Positions 7,618 to 16,854 of a DNA stretch of 64,000 nucleotides are shown in pieces. Under the pieces are notes generated by a model. The model ran no database searches. It saw only the letters and a program-made list of their open reading frames with translations, and had not been told where the DNA came from. Positions within the stretch are counted from its first letter, which is position 1. The number at the start of each line of letters is the position of its first letter. The stretch is taken from positions 2,728,001-2,792,000 of the forward strand of contig NZ_CP045293.1 of assembly GCF_009363075.1 (NCBI RefSeq), read 5' to 3'. The position numbers and the translations under genes are program-made. The DNA comes from Paenibacillus guangzhouensis. Its GTDB lineage: Bacteria; Bacillota; Bacilli; Paenibacillales; Paenibacillaceae.

Positions 7618-7652
7618 AACAAAAACCCCCGACGCTTATAGCGTCAAGGGTT
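7618..7652 (-). terminator. glnA terminator
   Basis: On the minus strand AACCCTTGACGC pairs with GCGTCGGGGGTT (some mismatches or G.U) around a short loop and is followed by TTTG. It lies just after the glnA stop. The sequence between the ImmA-like stop (7515) and this hairpin shows nothing recognisable; it could hold an attachment site. Confidence 0.8.
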
Positions 7653-7659
7653 CCCCGTA

Positions 7660-8988
7660 TTAGTAAAGAGTAATGTATTGATCGCGTTCCCATTGGTGAA
7701 CTTGCGTGCGATACATATCCCACTCGATTTCTTTCAACTCATAGAAGTGAGTCAATGCGTGCTCACCTAGTGCATTACAGATGACTTCATCATTCACAAG
7801 CTCTGATAATGCTTCACGAAGATCGGACGGCAAACTAGGAATACCTTCAGCGATACGCTCTTCTTCGGACATGACATAGATGTTGCGGTCCGTAGGTGCT
7901 GGAAGCTCCATTTTGTTCTTAATGCCATCAAGACCTGCTTTGAGCATGACAGCAAGCGATAGATACGGATTCGCAGCTGGATCCGGGTTACGCACTTCTA
8001 CACGTGTTCCCAGACCACGAGATGCAGGAATACGAATCATCGGGCTACGGTTACTTGCGGACCATGCCACATAGCAAGGCGCTTCATAACCTGGAACCAA
8101 CCGTTTGTAGGAGTTCACTGTTGGATTCGTAATCGCTGCGAATCCACGGGCATGCTTCAAAATACCTGCCATGTATTGACGAGCTGTTTCGCTAAGACCC
8201 AACTTGTCACTTTCATCATAGAACATATTTGTTTTGCCATTGAATAGCGACTGATGGCAGTGCATACCTGAACCATTCACGCCATATAACGGTTTCGCCA
8301 TGAATGTTGCATGCAATCCATGTTGTCTTGCAATCGTCTTAACAACAAGCTTAAAGGTCTGAATTTGGTCAGCAGCTTTAATCGCATTTGCATATTTGAA
8401 ATCAATCTCATGTTGTCCCGGAGCAACCTCATGGTGAGACGCTTCGATCTCAAACCCCATATCTTCCAGCGTCAATACGATTTCGCGACGGCAGTTCTCG
8501 CCAAGGTCGGTTGGCGCAAGGTCGAAGTAACCGCCTTGGTCATTCAACTCCAGGGTAGGATTGCCTTTCGCATCTGTCTTGAATAAGAAGAATTCCGGTT
8601 CTGGACCAACGTTCATCGTCGTGTAGCCCATTTCTTCCGCTTCTTTCAGTGCACGCTTCAGAATGCCACGTGGATCGCCTTGGAATGGCGTGCCGTCTGG
8701 CATATATACGTCACAGATCAGACGCGCAATACGATCTTCCGTTACCCAAGGGTAGATCAACCATGTATCTAAATCCGGGAACAAGTACATATCCGATTCT
8801 TCAATACGTACATAACCTTCAATCGAGGAACCGTCAAACATCATTTTGTTATCAAGCGCCTTCTCCAACTGACTTACAGGGATTTCTACGTTCTTGATCG
8901 TACCAAGCAAATCAGTGAACTGTAGACGAATAAATCTAACATTCTGTTCTTTGGCAATGCGCATAATATCATCTTTGGTATAACTCAC
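7660..8988 (-). CDS. glnA: Glutamine synthetase type I (GSI-alpha)
   Basis: A 442-residue protein with all main GlnA signatures: the [19 protein letters not shown] segment, the Mg/glutamate region with [20 protein letters not shown], and the [21 protein letters not shown] arginine-rich region. It makes glutamine from glutamate, ammonia and ATP in the cytoplasm. The length is that of the Gram-positive GSI-alpha group, which is feedback-regulated rather than adenylylated; the Arg in EGYVRIEES is the residue linked to feedback inhibition in Bacillus. The start is a GTG at 8986-8988 behind AAAGGAGAGG. It is the second gene of the glnRA operon, 37 bp after glnR. Confidence 0.97.
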   Translation of the reverse strand: MSYTKDDIMRIAKEQNVRFIRLQFTDLLGTIKNVEIPVSQLEKALDNKMMFDGSSIEGYVRIEESDMYLFPDLDTWLIYPWVTEDRIARLICDVYMPDGTPFQGDPRGILKRALKEAEEMGYTTMNVGPEPEFFLFKTDAKGNPTLELNDQGGYFDLAPTDLGENCRREIVLTLEDMGFEIEASHHEVAPGQHEIDFKYANAIKAADQIQTFKLVVKTIARQHGLHATFMAKPLYGVNGSGMHCHQSLFNGKTNMFYDESDKLGLSETARQYMAGILKHARGFAAITNPTVNSYKRLVPGYEAPCYVAWSASNRSPMIRIPASRGLGTRVEVRNPDPAANPYLSLAVMLKAGLDGIKNKMELPAPTDRNIYVMSEEERIAEGIPSLPSDLREALSELVNDEVICNALGEHALTHFYELKEIEWDMYRTQVHQWERDQYITLY

Positions 8989-9025
8989 GGGTTTCCTCTC
9001 CTTTGGCCATCTTCATGATGGATTA

Positions 9026-9436
9026 TTATTTATTATAAAATCGAGACAATTCACCTTGAATCAAGGATACTTGACCCGGTCTCTTTCCGTTAAGCAGCTG
9101 CTGCTTGAGCAATCGGTGCAATTGCGAATCGGATAATTCCTTCCGCTTCACTTCCGTATCCGGTGTAAGAACCGTTGCTTCATCCGACTCCTTCGACATG
9201 GGAACCATCACCTGCTTGATCCCAGCAATATTCACGCCTTTCTCAATCAACGACTTGATCTCGAGCAAGCGCTCAACATCATTAAAAGAAAATAAACGCT
9301 GGTTACCAGAGGTACGAGCAGGAACAATCAATTCATGTTGTTCATAGTAACGAATTTGCCTGGCTGTTAAGTCCGTCAGCTTCATTACGATGCCTATCGG
9401 GAATAGAGCCATGTTTCTGCGAATATCATCGCCCAT
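9026..9436 (-). CDS. glnR: GlnR, MerR-family nitrogen regulator
   Basis: About 136 residues starting MGDDIRRNMALFPIGIVMKL; the upstream in-frame ATG at 9445 sits too close to the GAGAAAGGG ribosome binding site, and Bacillus GlnR begins at the equivalent position. A MerR-type winged helix (LTARQIRYYEQHELIVPAR) is followed by a dimer helix and a C-terminal tail (about residues 110-136) of the kind that senses feedback-inhibited glutamine synthetase. GlnR represses glnRA when glutamine is plentiful. It lies directly upstream of glnA, and a GlnR box overlaps its promoter region. Confidence 0.95.
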   Translation of the reverse strand: MGDDIRRNMALFPIGIVMKLTDLTARQIRYYEQHELIVPARTSGNQRLFSFNDVERLLEIKSLIEKGVNIAGIKQVMVPMSKESDEATVLTPDTEVKRKELSDSQLHRLLKQQLLNGKRPGQVSLIQGELSRFYNK

Positions 9437-9470
9437 TCTACGCATCCCTTTCTCTCATGGATATGTTAAT

Positions 9471-9521
9471 ATCATAGCGCCAACCTCACAACGTGTCAAT
9501 AAGATGTTAGATAACTTTACA
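9471..9521 (-). promoter_or_regulatory. glnRA promoter with GlnR operator
   Basis: On the minus strand TTGACA (9494-9499), 17-bp spacer, TATGAT (9471-9476) is a near-consensus SigA promoter. Immediately upstream, 9505-9521 reads TGTTA-N7-TTACA, an exact match to the GlnR/TnrA consensus TGTNA-N7-TNACA. The operator reaches into the last codons of the preceding gene (stop at 9517). Confidence 0.85.
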
Positions 9522-10803
9522 AAAGATGATGATTAATCATCTCGTTCAGTGCAGTTAACACACCAAACTTGACATGAGAATAGGTCAGTCCACCTTGCAT
9601 GTACGCAATATAAGGTTCACGAATCGGTGCATCGGCCGATAACTCTAAGCTTCCGCCTTGAATAAATGTCCCGGCCGCCATAATGACCGGATGTTCATAA
9701 CCAGGCATGTCCCATGGCTCGGGAACGACATGCGAGTCCACTGCAGCCGCTCTCTGAATACCTTGAACAAAGCGAATCAAATGATCCGCACTGGTGAACT
9801 GGATAGCCTGAATCAAATCTGTACGCGGATCGTTCCAGCTTGGTTTAGTCGTAAATCCAAGCTGCTCGAACATCGCAGCTGCGAACACACTGCCCTTGAC
9901 AGCCTGTCCGACGAGCGTTGGCGCGAGGAACAGTCCTTGATAGATCGCTCGCGTCGTGCCGAGCATGGCGCCGACTTCACCGCCGATCCCAGGCGCTGTT
10001 AACCGATATGCCGCTTTCTCCACCAGATCGCGCCGCCCTGCGATGTAACCCCCCGTCTCTGCGAGACCTCCGCCAGGATTTTTAATCAACGATCCCGCCA
10101 TGATATCTACGCCAACTTCCGTCGGCTCTAGCAGTTCAGTAAATTCGCCATAGCAGTTGTCTACGAATACAACGACATCCGGATTCATGCTCTTCACCCT
10201 GCGAACCATCTCACCGATCTCCGCAACCGTGAACGAGGATCTCCAAGAATATCCGCGCGAACGCTGAATGCCAACAACCTTCGTATTCGCTGTCATGCGC
10301 TGACTGACGACTTCCCAGTCCACTCCACCATCCGCGAGAAGATCCACCTCATCATATTCAACCCCAAAATCCTGAAGCGAACCCATGCCGTCTTGCGGCT
10401 TACCAATCACCTTGTGCAATGTATCATAAGGCTTTCCCGTGATGTAGAGAAGTTTGTCCCCAGGGCGCAAGACGCCGAACAGCGCCGTACCGATCGTATG
10501 CGTCCCAGACACAAAATGAGGCCGCACGAGTGCCGCCTCTGCTCCAAATACCTTCGCATATACTTCATCCAGTACTTCTCGTCCGCGATCATTGTACCCA
10601 TATCCCGTGGATCCCGCAAAATGGAAGTCACTGACTTGAAATTGCTGAAATGCACGGATGACCTTCCATTGGTTCGCATCCACAATACGATCAATTGACT
10701 GAATACGTCCAGCGATTAATTCCTCTACTTGTTCTTGCAATACCGTTAATCGTTCTGAAAACATTGTCATAATTCTTTCGTCTCTCCCTGTTGCCATCTT
10801 CAT
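9517..10803 (-). CDS. Methionine gamma-lyase / aluminium-resistance family PLP enzyme (YnbB-like)
   Basis: A 428-residue protein of the Cys/Met-metabolism PLP family branch often called aluminium resistance protein or YnbB. Visible marks are the cofactor region VRPHFVSGTHTIGTALFGVL, the VVFVDNCYGEF aspartate segment and GSLIKNPGGGLAETGGYIAG with the likely PLP lysine. The true substrate in Bacillales is not settled. It lies upstream of glnR as in B. subtilis. The start used is ATG 10803; an ATG about 12 codons further in (MTMFSERL) behind GGGAG is an alternative. Confidence 0.85.
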   Translation of the reverse strand: MKMATGRDERIMTMFSERLTVLQEQVEELIAGRIQSIDRIVDANQWKVIRAFQQFQVSDFHFAGSTGYGYNDRGREVLDEVYAKVFGAEAALVRPHFVSGTHTIGTALFGVLRPGDKLLYITGKPYDTLHKVIGKPQDGMGSLQDFGVEYDEVDLLADGGVDWEVVSQRMTANTKVVGIQRSRGYSWRSSFTVAEIGEMVRRVKSMNPDVVVFVDNCYGEFTELLEPTEVGVDIMAGSLIKNPGGGLAETGGYIAGRRDLVEKAAYRLTAPGIGGEVGAMLGTTRAIYQGLFLAPTLVGQAVKGSVFAAAMFEQLGFTTKPSWNDPRTDLIQAIQFTSADHLIRFVQGIQRAAAVDSHVVPEPWDMPGYEHPVIMAAGTFIQGGSLELSADAPIREPYIAYMQGGLTYSHVKFGVLTALNEMINHHLL

Positions 10804-10822
10804 TCATCGTGCATTCCTGCAG

Positions 10823-11824
10823 TTACATTCGTCCAGACTTTTCTTTATCAACCTTCAAATCATCCGTCTTTAGCGTCATAAGCTCAGATCGGCTCGGCGA
10901 TTGATGTTGATATTGATTAAGCAGACGCACAGCTTGATTTCGAATTGATTTTTCAATCACATTTCGTACATATCGCGCATTACTGAACGCATGAAACGCA
11001 TCGTTCTTTTCTTGGATTAAATGTTGTCTTAATTTCATGATTGTCTGCGGCATTAACGTGTAATCCCGCTCTTTGACCATCAGTTCCGCAATTTGAATCA
11101 ACTGGTCGATCGTGTAGTCGGGGAACTCGATTTGAATCGGGAACCTGGAGGGCAGCCCTGGATTCGTCTGCAGGAAAAACTCCATCTCGTTCGAATATCC
11201 TGCCAAGATCAGCACGAATTGATTCTTCATATCCTCCATTGCTTTGACTAACGTATCAATCGCTTCTTTCCCGAAGTCCTTTTCCCCGCCACGGGCAAGG
11301 CTGTACGCCTCATCGATGAACAGGACACCACCCAGCGCTTTTTTGACCAGATCCCTCGTCTTCTGTGCCGTATGCCCGATGTATTCGCCAACCAAATCAG
11401 CGCGTTCTACCTCAATGAGATGTCCTTTGCTCAGCACACCCATTTGCTGAAATAATTTGGCCACAATCCGCGCAACCGTTGTCTTCCCCGTCCCGGGGTT
11501 GCCTTTGAACACCATATGATAGACATGCGTGCTGCTGAGCAGTCCGGCATCCGATCTCATTTGTGAGATTTGCAGCAGCGCATATATTTCATAGACTAAC
11601 TCTTTAATATTTTCCAGACCAATCAATTGGTCCAATTCTTTCTGCATTTCTGCAAAATGACTGTTGTGCACAGCCGCTTTGGCTGCTGGTTGACCTGTAC
11701 TTTCTACTTCTGCGAGTGACTGAACTGCAGCGTTCGGTTCTTGATTTCGTAGAATAACACTGATTTGTCTCGATGGTCTTGATTCACTCCGACCATTCGT
11801 TGAAGCCACTACTCGCCCATTCAT
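10823..11824 (-). CDS. spoVK: Stage V sporulation protein K, AAA ATPase
   Basis: A 333-residue AAA protein of the CbbX/SpoVK type. Walker A is GNPGTGKT, Walker B is GGVLFIDEAYSL, and the conserved EYIGHTAQKT and LAGYSNEM segments follow. The N-terminal about 80 residues are a poorly conserved extension. SpoVK is needed for late spore maturation, acting in the mother cell. A GAGGTGATG ribosome binding site precedes the ATG and a SigE-type promoter lies 43-70 bp upstream. In B. subtilis hflX lies between spoVK and ynbB; it is absent here. Confidence 0.92.
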   Translation of the reverse strand: MNGRVVASTNGRSESRPSRQISVILRNQEPNAAVQSLAEVESTGQPAAKAAVHNSHFAEMQKELDQLIGLENIKELVYEIYALLQISQMRSDAGLLSSTHVYHMVFKGNPGTGKTTVARIVAKLFQQMGVLSKGHLIEVERADLVGEYIGHTAQKTRDLVKKALGGVLFIDEAYSLARGGEKDFGKEAIDTLVKAMEDMKNQFVLILAGYSNEMEFFLQTNPGLPSRFPIQIEFPDYTIDQLIQIAELMVKERDYTLMPQTIMKLRQHLIQEKNDAFHAFSNARYVRNVIEKSIRNQAVRLLNQYQHQSPSRSELMTLKTDDLKVDKEKSGRM

Positions 11825-11866
11825 GCTTCATCACCTCATTTTAGTCTAGGTGCAGACCCTTTAATC

Positions 11867-11894
11867 AATGTATTCTATCTTCGTCCCCGATATT
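11867..11894 (-). promoter_or_regulatory. Putative SigE promoter of spoVK
   Basis: On the minus strand AATATC (11889-11894), a 14-bp spacer and AATACATT (11867-11874) closely match the SigE consensus (ATATT, 14-15 bp, CATACANT). Position and sequence fit mother-cell expression of spoVK, which is known to be SigE-controlled in B. subtilis. Confidence 0.6.
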
Positions 11895-11905
11895 AGCAGT
11901 TTTGG

Positions 11906-12535
11906 TCAACCTTGCAACCCTATTGTAATCCACAGTTGTTCCAGTTTCCATTTCGTATAGGCAAGCGACTCCCGCGTCTGGTGCCACGCCATGTTCAGCA
12001 CTTTCGATTCCGTAGTTGCCACAACTGGATCATGATACCCTAGAAATTTCGCAATCTCTAGCGATCTCGCACCATGATAACGATGCGTGATAATAATAGC
12101 AGATGAATAGCCATGCTCATTCATGATCTCTTGGCTATAGCGTAAATTCTCATAGGTGCTTGTCGCCTGATTCTCAAGCAGAATGCGGTCCGACGGCACG
12201 CCCCGCTCTATTAAATAGGCTGCCATGCCTTGTGCCTCTGTCAATTGCAATGAAGGATGATCAAGCCCTCCGGTGACGATAAAAGAATCGAAATGGCCCG
12301 CTTGATACAACGATAATGCGTAATCCAACCGTTCAGCCAGTCCTGGACTCGGCTTGTTATCCCAGAGAACTGCGCCTAGAACGATTCCTACATCCGAATG
12401 AGATAATTCGCGATCAGACAATTTGTTATGGATGACCCATTGCGTATATACGAACCAGATCAGCCCACAAACAACGAAAAGGAGCACAACTCTTAAAATC
12501 ATGCTCCCCTTCATTTTTGATCTCGTCCTTAACAT
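11906..12535 (-). CDS. YdcF/SanA-like membrane protein (DUF218)
   Basis: A 209-residue protein with one N-terminal membrane anchor (residues about 11-30, MILRVVLLFVVCGLIWFVYT) and a DUF218 domain (ElyC/SanA/YdcF family): GIVLGAVLWDNKPSPGLAERL, FIVTGGLDH, AYLIERGVPSDRILLENQAT and AIIITHRYHGAR. Family members are linked to cell-envelope homeostasis and vancomycin sensitivity in other bacteria, but the reaction is unknown. The start overlaps the end of the DUF402 gene by 7 bp; an internal ATG at codon 8 (MKGSM) behind AAGGACG is an equally good start. Confidence 0.82.
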   Translation of the reverse strand: MLRTRSKMKGSMILRVVLLFVVCGLIWFVYTQWVIHNKLSDRELSHSDVGIVLGAVLWDNKPSPGLAERLDYALSLYQAGHFDSFIVTGGLDHPSLQLTEAQGMAAYLIERGVPSDRILLENQATSTYENLRYSQEIMNEHGYSSAIIITHRYHGARSLEIAKFLGYHDPVVATTESKVLNMAWHQTRESLAYTKWKLEQLWITIGLQG

Positions 12536-13113
12536 ATAGGCCCCGGTGCCGAAGCATCTCCAGGATGCGCATCCATACCGATACCGAACTCCGACCGCAA
12601 GTCACGCTCCGACATAACAAAGTATGGGAATAAGTGGGCTGTAATAATTCGCAGCAATTGCCGTGCCGTTTCGGTCGCCAACTCGTAATCCTCTTGCGTA
12701 ATATCGCCATCGATCAGCGCATCGTCCAGCTCGTCTTCATCCATTAAAAAAACAGCCCCGGTTGGGAGCACTACAATATCCAAGAACAAATCATCGAACC
12801 ACGGAACCCCTTGTTCCGTTACGCCTTGCGACTTGCAGATGTCGATGTACCATTGCACAATGCGCTGTTTGTCATCGAACATTGCGGTCACAATAAAGTT
12901 CTCATTCTGCGGAAAGTATTGCAGCCACGAATATCCTGCATCCGCTAGACACAGTTTCTTGCCGTCATATTCTTTCCAGAGTGGATCCCGAAGCCGCTCG
13001 ATCGTATACAAAGTCACAAAGCCAGTAAACTCCGGTTTATCCACAAATTTCGATGTAAAGTGCTTACTGATAATTCTCCGCCAATTGGCGCGATCCGAAA
13101 ATTTACGTTTCAT
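12529..13113 (-). CDS. DUF402 domain protein
   Basis: About 194 residues from the ATG at 13113 (MKRKFSDRANWRRIIS), preferred because GGAGAGGGTC lies just upstream; the frame is open to 13179. The DUF402 fold is visible in LADAGYSWLQYFP, WYIDICKSQGV and FDDLFLDIVVLPTGAVFLMDEDELDDAL, with the acidic residues that bind metal in related nucleotide phosphatases (Ntdp/FomD group). A nucleotide or phosphonate hydrolase role is possible but unproven. It is probably co-transcribed with the DUF218 gene. Confidence 0.78.
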   Translation of the reverse strand: MKRKFSDRANWRRIISKHFTSKFVDKPEFTGFVTLYTIERLRDPLWKEYDGKKLCLADAGYSWLQYFPQNENFIVTAMFDDKQRIVQWYIDICKSQGVTEQGVPWFDDLFLDIVVLPTGAVFLMDEDELDDALIDGDITQEDYELATETARQLLRIITAHLFPYFVMSERDLRSEFGIGMDAHPGDASAPGPIC

Positions 13114-13366
13114 GGGAATGACCCTCTCCATACGTTCTACTAAAAATCTTACCACAATTAGTAATCCTACACCAGTCATCCCCTACGGCCCCATGCAAAA
13201 AACATTCACACGCCCCTCGGTTCATAGGACTTGGAACTTCTTCTCCCTCTGGGATAGCACCAAAATCGATATGCAGACACGTTAAAGATCTCGATCACCC
13301 TATCACTCTCTTTCATGTTGTTGCAAATATGAACAGCGCCATAGACTTCTTGGTAAAGTTTCCAAC

Positions 13367-13397
13367 AAAAAAAACGTGCCAAAGGCACGTTTTTCTC
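13367..13397. terminator. Bidirectional terminator after the cyclophilin gene
   Basis: AACGTGCC-AAA-GGCACGTT forms a perfect 8-bp hairpin with A-runs on the left and T-runs on the right, so it can stop transcription in both directions. It closes the cyclophilin gene on the minus strand. The stretch 13114-13366 contains the DUF402 promoter region and nothing else recognisable. Confidence 0.8.
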
Positions 13398-13407
13398 ATC
13401 ACACGAA

Positions 13408-14091
13408 CTATTCTTCTGTAATTGTAATCGTATTAATCGTCACAGCCTCCATCGGCTTGCTTTTCTCTCGACCAAAATCATCGAGCTCCGTTGGCGTCGC
13501 AGCGATTTTCTTGACGACATCCATGCCATCGGATACTTTTCCGAAAATCGGATAGTTCGGCATGCTGTTCAAGGAGTCAATATCTGCGCCTGTTCCAATG
13601 AAGAACTGACTTCCCGCAGAATTCGGCGCGGTCGTCTTCGCCATCGCTACCGTGCCTTCCTCATACTTGTGCGGGCCGCCAAGCTCATCTTGAATCGTAT
13701 AGCCAGGACCGCCTGCGCCTGTACCTTCCGGGTCACCCGTCTGTACCATGAAAGTCTCGATTATCCGATGGAACGTGATGCCATTATAGAAGCCTTCTTT
13801 CGCAAGAAACACGAAATTATTCACTGTAATCGGAGCATCCTTCGCGAACAATTCAATCGTGAAGTCGCCTTTAGATGTCGACACTTTGGCGGTGTATTTC
13901 TTATTCTTATCGATCGCCATTGCCGGTGCTTCCTTCCATGACTTCGATTGCTGTTCCGTTCCTGCATTCGATTCTGGTGTTGGCTTCGGTTGCTCCTCAG
14001 TCGCGTTCTTGTCTCCACAGGCACTTAAGATGAGTACCGTGGACAGAACCATGATCAGCATGAGCATCCATCGGTTCAACGGTTTCTGCAT
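13408..14091 (-). CDS. Peptidyl-prolyl cis-trans isomerase, cyclophilin lipoprotein
   Basis: A 227-residue exported lipoprotein: signal peptide (RWMLMLIMVLSTVLILSACG) with lipobox LSAC, a Thr/Pro/Glu-rich linker, then a cyclophilin domain (residues about 65-225) with VNNFVFLAKEGFYNGITFHR, MVQTGDPEGTGAGGPGY, TVAMAKTTAPNSAGSQFFI and IFGKVSDGMDVV. The catalytic Arg (FHRII) and the Gln/Phe of SQFFI are kept. It should assist folding of secreted proteins at the outer face of the membrane. It lies 27 bp downstream of the class A PBP gene; coupling with wall synthesis is only positional. Confidence 0.92.
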   Translation of the reverse strand: MQKPLNRWMLMLIMVLSTVLILSACGDKNATEEQPKPTPESNAGTEQQSKSWKEAPAMAIDKNKKYTAKVSTSKGDFTIELFAKDAPITVNNFVFLAKEGFYNGITFHRIIETFMVQTGDPEGTGAGGPGYTIQDELGGPHKYEEGTVAMAKTTAPNSAGSQFFIGTGADIDSLNSMPNYPIFGKVSDGMDVVKKIAATPTELDDFGREKSKPMEAVTINTITITEE

Positions 14092-14118
14092 TGATTAACA
14101 CGCTCCACATTTGTTCAT

Positions 14119-16701
14119 TTATTGGATTTGTGCGGTATCCATGGAAGCCGCATTTCCTTGTTTGTCTTTTCCCTTGTCTTTTTCTTTATCTTTGTCTTTT
14201 CCGTGACCCGGATTGCCAGCATCCTTGTTTCCAGTTGTCTCGGGGACAGCCACGCCCTGGTCTGGGTTACTCGTACCCTGATCGACCTGACCGCCATTAG
14301 AATTATCCGGGTTTCCGGGATCTGGTGTTACACCGCCGTTCCCATCTGGATTCTCCGTCGATGGATCTGTACCATCCGTGTTATCCCCGCCTTGATTCGG
14401 GTCAGTCTCTGGATTATTCGGATCAACTGGTGGTACTTCAATATCAGGTAAATCATTATCGATCTTAATACTAACCTTCGCAGATGGATCTGTCTCTATA
14501 TTTGCATTTGCCAAGTACGCCGTTACGTAATATTCATATTGCGCATTCGGCACGACTTGAATATCTTCATAACTGTTCGATGCAACTTCTCCAACCATCG
14601 TGAACTTCGATTCTGTAGATTCTTTACGATAGACTCGGTACGTCGGCTGATTATCGCTAGACAGCGCCGACCAGTTCAGTGTGACAGACTGCGTAGCCGC
14701 TGCATAGGAAGCAACTAGGCCATTAACCTTTTCTTCCTTCACCTTCTCTTCAACGACACCGGATGGCTTCGAGAATTCACCTTTCTTCTTGTTCGCCAGC
14801 GCCTTGGTCATTACTTTCTTAAAGAGTGAAGCCGCTTGGCTCGACCCCTTCTTCACAACATGGTCTCGGTCTGTTTTATCATACCCCATCCATACGGCGC
14901 CTGTCCATTCAGGTGTATATCCAACGAACCAGACGTCCCGGTTAGCGCTGCTCTTAAATCCTTTAATTCCGTGCTGCGTCGTACCTGTTTTCCCTGCTGT
15001 AGGTCTTCCACTGATCTTCGCAGCTTTACCTGTCCCGTTATTTACAACCTCTTGAAGGACGTTCGTCATGTAATATGATGTTTGTTCTTTCATGACGCGA
15101 TCGCCTTGGCCTTCTTTGAACGAGTAGACCGTTTTATTATCCCGGTCGACAACCTCTATAATAGAGTGTGCCGGATCGTAATATCCGCCATTCGCGAAGG
15201 CGCTATAAGCTGTCGCCATCTGGATTGGCGATGCCCCATACGTTAGTCCTCCTAGCGCAATGGTCAAGTTACGATCTTCAGGCACCAACGGGATCCCTAA
15301 TTTCTTAGAGAACTCATATCCCGTCTTGACACCAATCTCATTCAATAACCATACCGAAGGCAAGTTAATCGATTTCTGCAATGCATACGTGAAGCTTACA
15401 GCACCAATATACTTATTGCTTCCTAAGTCAGAAGGGCTATAGTCCCCGAAGCTCTGCTTATCATCCCGCACTGTCGACCAAGGGAAGAACTTCCCAGTCT
15501 CTAGAGCAGGACCATAACTTGCAATTGGTTTAAAAGTAGAACCTGGCTGCCGCGGTACTTTCGCCCGGTTCAAGCCTTTACGAATGTAATCGCGACCGCC
15601 CGCCATCGCAACGAGCCCACCCGTATGTTGATCCATGATAACCATGGACCCTTGCATTTGCTGCTCGTCCTTACTCTTCTCGAAATTACTGTCATCCGCG
15701 AATTCTTCCTCAACAGCGATTTGAGCCTCCGGAACGAGCGTTGTATAAATCTTGTAACCGCCACGGTTGAGTTCATCTTCCGTCAACCCTGTTTTCTCAC
15801 TCGCTTCATCGATTGCATAATCCAGAAACGCCGATGATATACGTTTGGTTTCCGTTTGAACATCCGGATTGTAATCCACTTTTGCTGCAGTATTCATCTG
15901 CTCTTGCGTGATGTAGCCTTGGTCCGCCATCAGCTTCAGAACAACGCCGCGTCTCTCCTTGGATTTCTCCGGATTCGATAGCGGGTTATAAGAAGAAGGT
16001 GCCTTCGGCATCGCCGCGAGCGTCGCTATTTCCCAGACCTCAAGATCTTTCAGATTACTTTTGCCGAAATAGCGAATACTTGCTGCTTTAATCCCATAAG
16101 CCCCTTTACCGAAATAAATTCGATTCAGATACATTTCTAGAATCTCATCTTTGGTCTTATGATTCTCAAGCGCGAGGGCAATCGACACTTCCGTTGCTTT
16201 CCGGAAGAACGTCTTATCATGAGACAAGAACAAGTTCTTCGCTAACTGCTGGGTAATGGTACTACCACCCTCAACTTTGCTGCGGGCAATAACGTCCTTC
16301 ACAGCCGCACGTCCGATGGACCAGAGATCGACACCTTGATGTTCGTTAAACCGTCTGTCCTCGGTTGCAATAAATGCATTACGCACCATCTCTGGAATCT
16401 CATCAAATGTCACAGGCTCTCGGTTCTCAGCGAAGAGCTTCGTAAATTCATTTTTGTTCGCGTCATAGATGATGGACGCTTCTTCCATGGTCTCGTATTT
16501 ATCGCCATTCTCTTTCAGTATGCGTTCCCCATTTAAGATAATCCATAAATACCCTGCGATCGCGCAAAATACTGCAATTGCAATCGTAAAAAACAAGAGC
16601 AGCATTCCTTTTTTCCACGTGAACGGCTTTTTCCCTTTCGACTTCGTCTTTGGCTTACTCGCCGTGCGTGATGAACGACTGTTACGTGGTTCATTAGGCA
16701 T
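14119..16701 (-). CDS. Class A penicillin-binding protein (PBP1A type) with fibronectin III-like domain
   Basis: An 860-residue bifunctional wall synthase. Order: basic cytoplasmic N-terminus, membrane anchor (about 31-55), GT51 glycosyltransferase (about 85-260, catalytic Glu114 in ATEDRRF and GGSTITQQLAKN), transpeptidase (about 340-640) with Ser388-x-x-Lys391 (STFK), SIN at 444-446 and KTG at 571-573. Residues about 658-750 resemble a fibronectin type III domain, and the last about 110 residues are a Pro/Asp/Asn/Gly-rich and then Lys/Asp-rich low-complexity tail. All catalytic motifs are intact. AAAGGGAG precedes the ATG. Confidence 0.95.
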   Translation of the reverse strand: MPNEPRNSRSSRTASKPKTKSKGKKPFTWKKGMLLLFFTIAIAVFCAIAGYLWIILNGERILKENGDKYETMEEASIIYDANKNEFTKLFAENREPVTFDEIPEMVRNAFIATEDRRFNEHQGVDLWSIGRAAVKDVIARSKVEGGSTITQQLAKNLFLSHDKTFFRKATEVSIALALENHKTKDEILEMYLNRIYFGKGAYGIKAASIRYFGKSNLKDLEVWEIATLAAMPKAPSSYNPLSNPEKSKERRGVVLKLMADQGYITQEQMNTAAKVDYNPDVQTETKRISSAFLDYAIDEASEKTGLTEDELNRGGYKIYTTLVPEAQIAVEEEFADDSNFEKSKDEQQMQGSMVIMDQHTGGLVAMAGGRDYIRKGLNRAKVPRQPGSTFKPIASYGPALETGKFFPWSTVRDDKQSFGDYSPSDLGSNKYIGAVSFTYALQKSINLPSVWLLNEIGVKTGYEFSKKLGIPLVPEDRNLTIALGGLTYGASPIQMATAYSAFANGGYYDPAHSIIEVVDRDNKTVYSFKEGQGDRVMKEQTSYYMTNVLQEVVNNGTGKAAKISGRPTAGKTGTTQHGIKGFKSSANRDVWFVGYTPEWTGAVWMGYDKTDRDHVVKKGSSQAASLFKKVMTKALANKKKGEFSKPSGVVEEKVKEEKVNGLVASYAAATQSVTLNWSALSSDNQPTYRVYRKESTESKFTMVGEVASNSYEDIQVVPNAQYEYYVTAYLANANIETDPSAKVSIKIDNDLPDIEVPPVDPNNPETDPNQGGDNTDGTDPSTENPDGNGGVTPDPGNPDNSNGGQVDQGTSNPDQGVAVPETTGNKDAGNPGHGKDKDKEKDKGKDKQGNAASMDTAQIQ

Positions 16702-16765
16702 CTCTACCGACTCCCTTTCGGCGTTTTCTCTCTAGTAGTATGATATTAATCATTATACCGCATGA

Positions 16766-16796
16766 ATGAAAAGAACAACCCATATCAGGGTTGCTC
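16766..16796 (-). terminator. hfq terminator
   Basis: On the minus strand AGCAACCC pairs with GGGTTGTT around TGATAT and is followed by CTTTTCATT. It lies about 60 bp after the hfq stop codon and before the PBP gene. Confidence 0.7.
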
Positions 16797-16854
16797 ATCC
16801 AATCCATGACTATTTCATTAAACGAAACTTGTCGTGAAAAAGTTTCAAAAAAGA

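Noticed and set aside
12426-12710. Overlapping minus-strand frame inside the DUF402/DUF218 region
   Set aside because: It lies in another frame over two well-supported genes and has a shadow-like composition.
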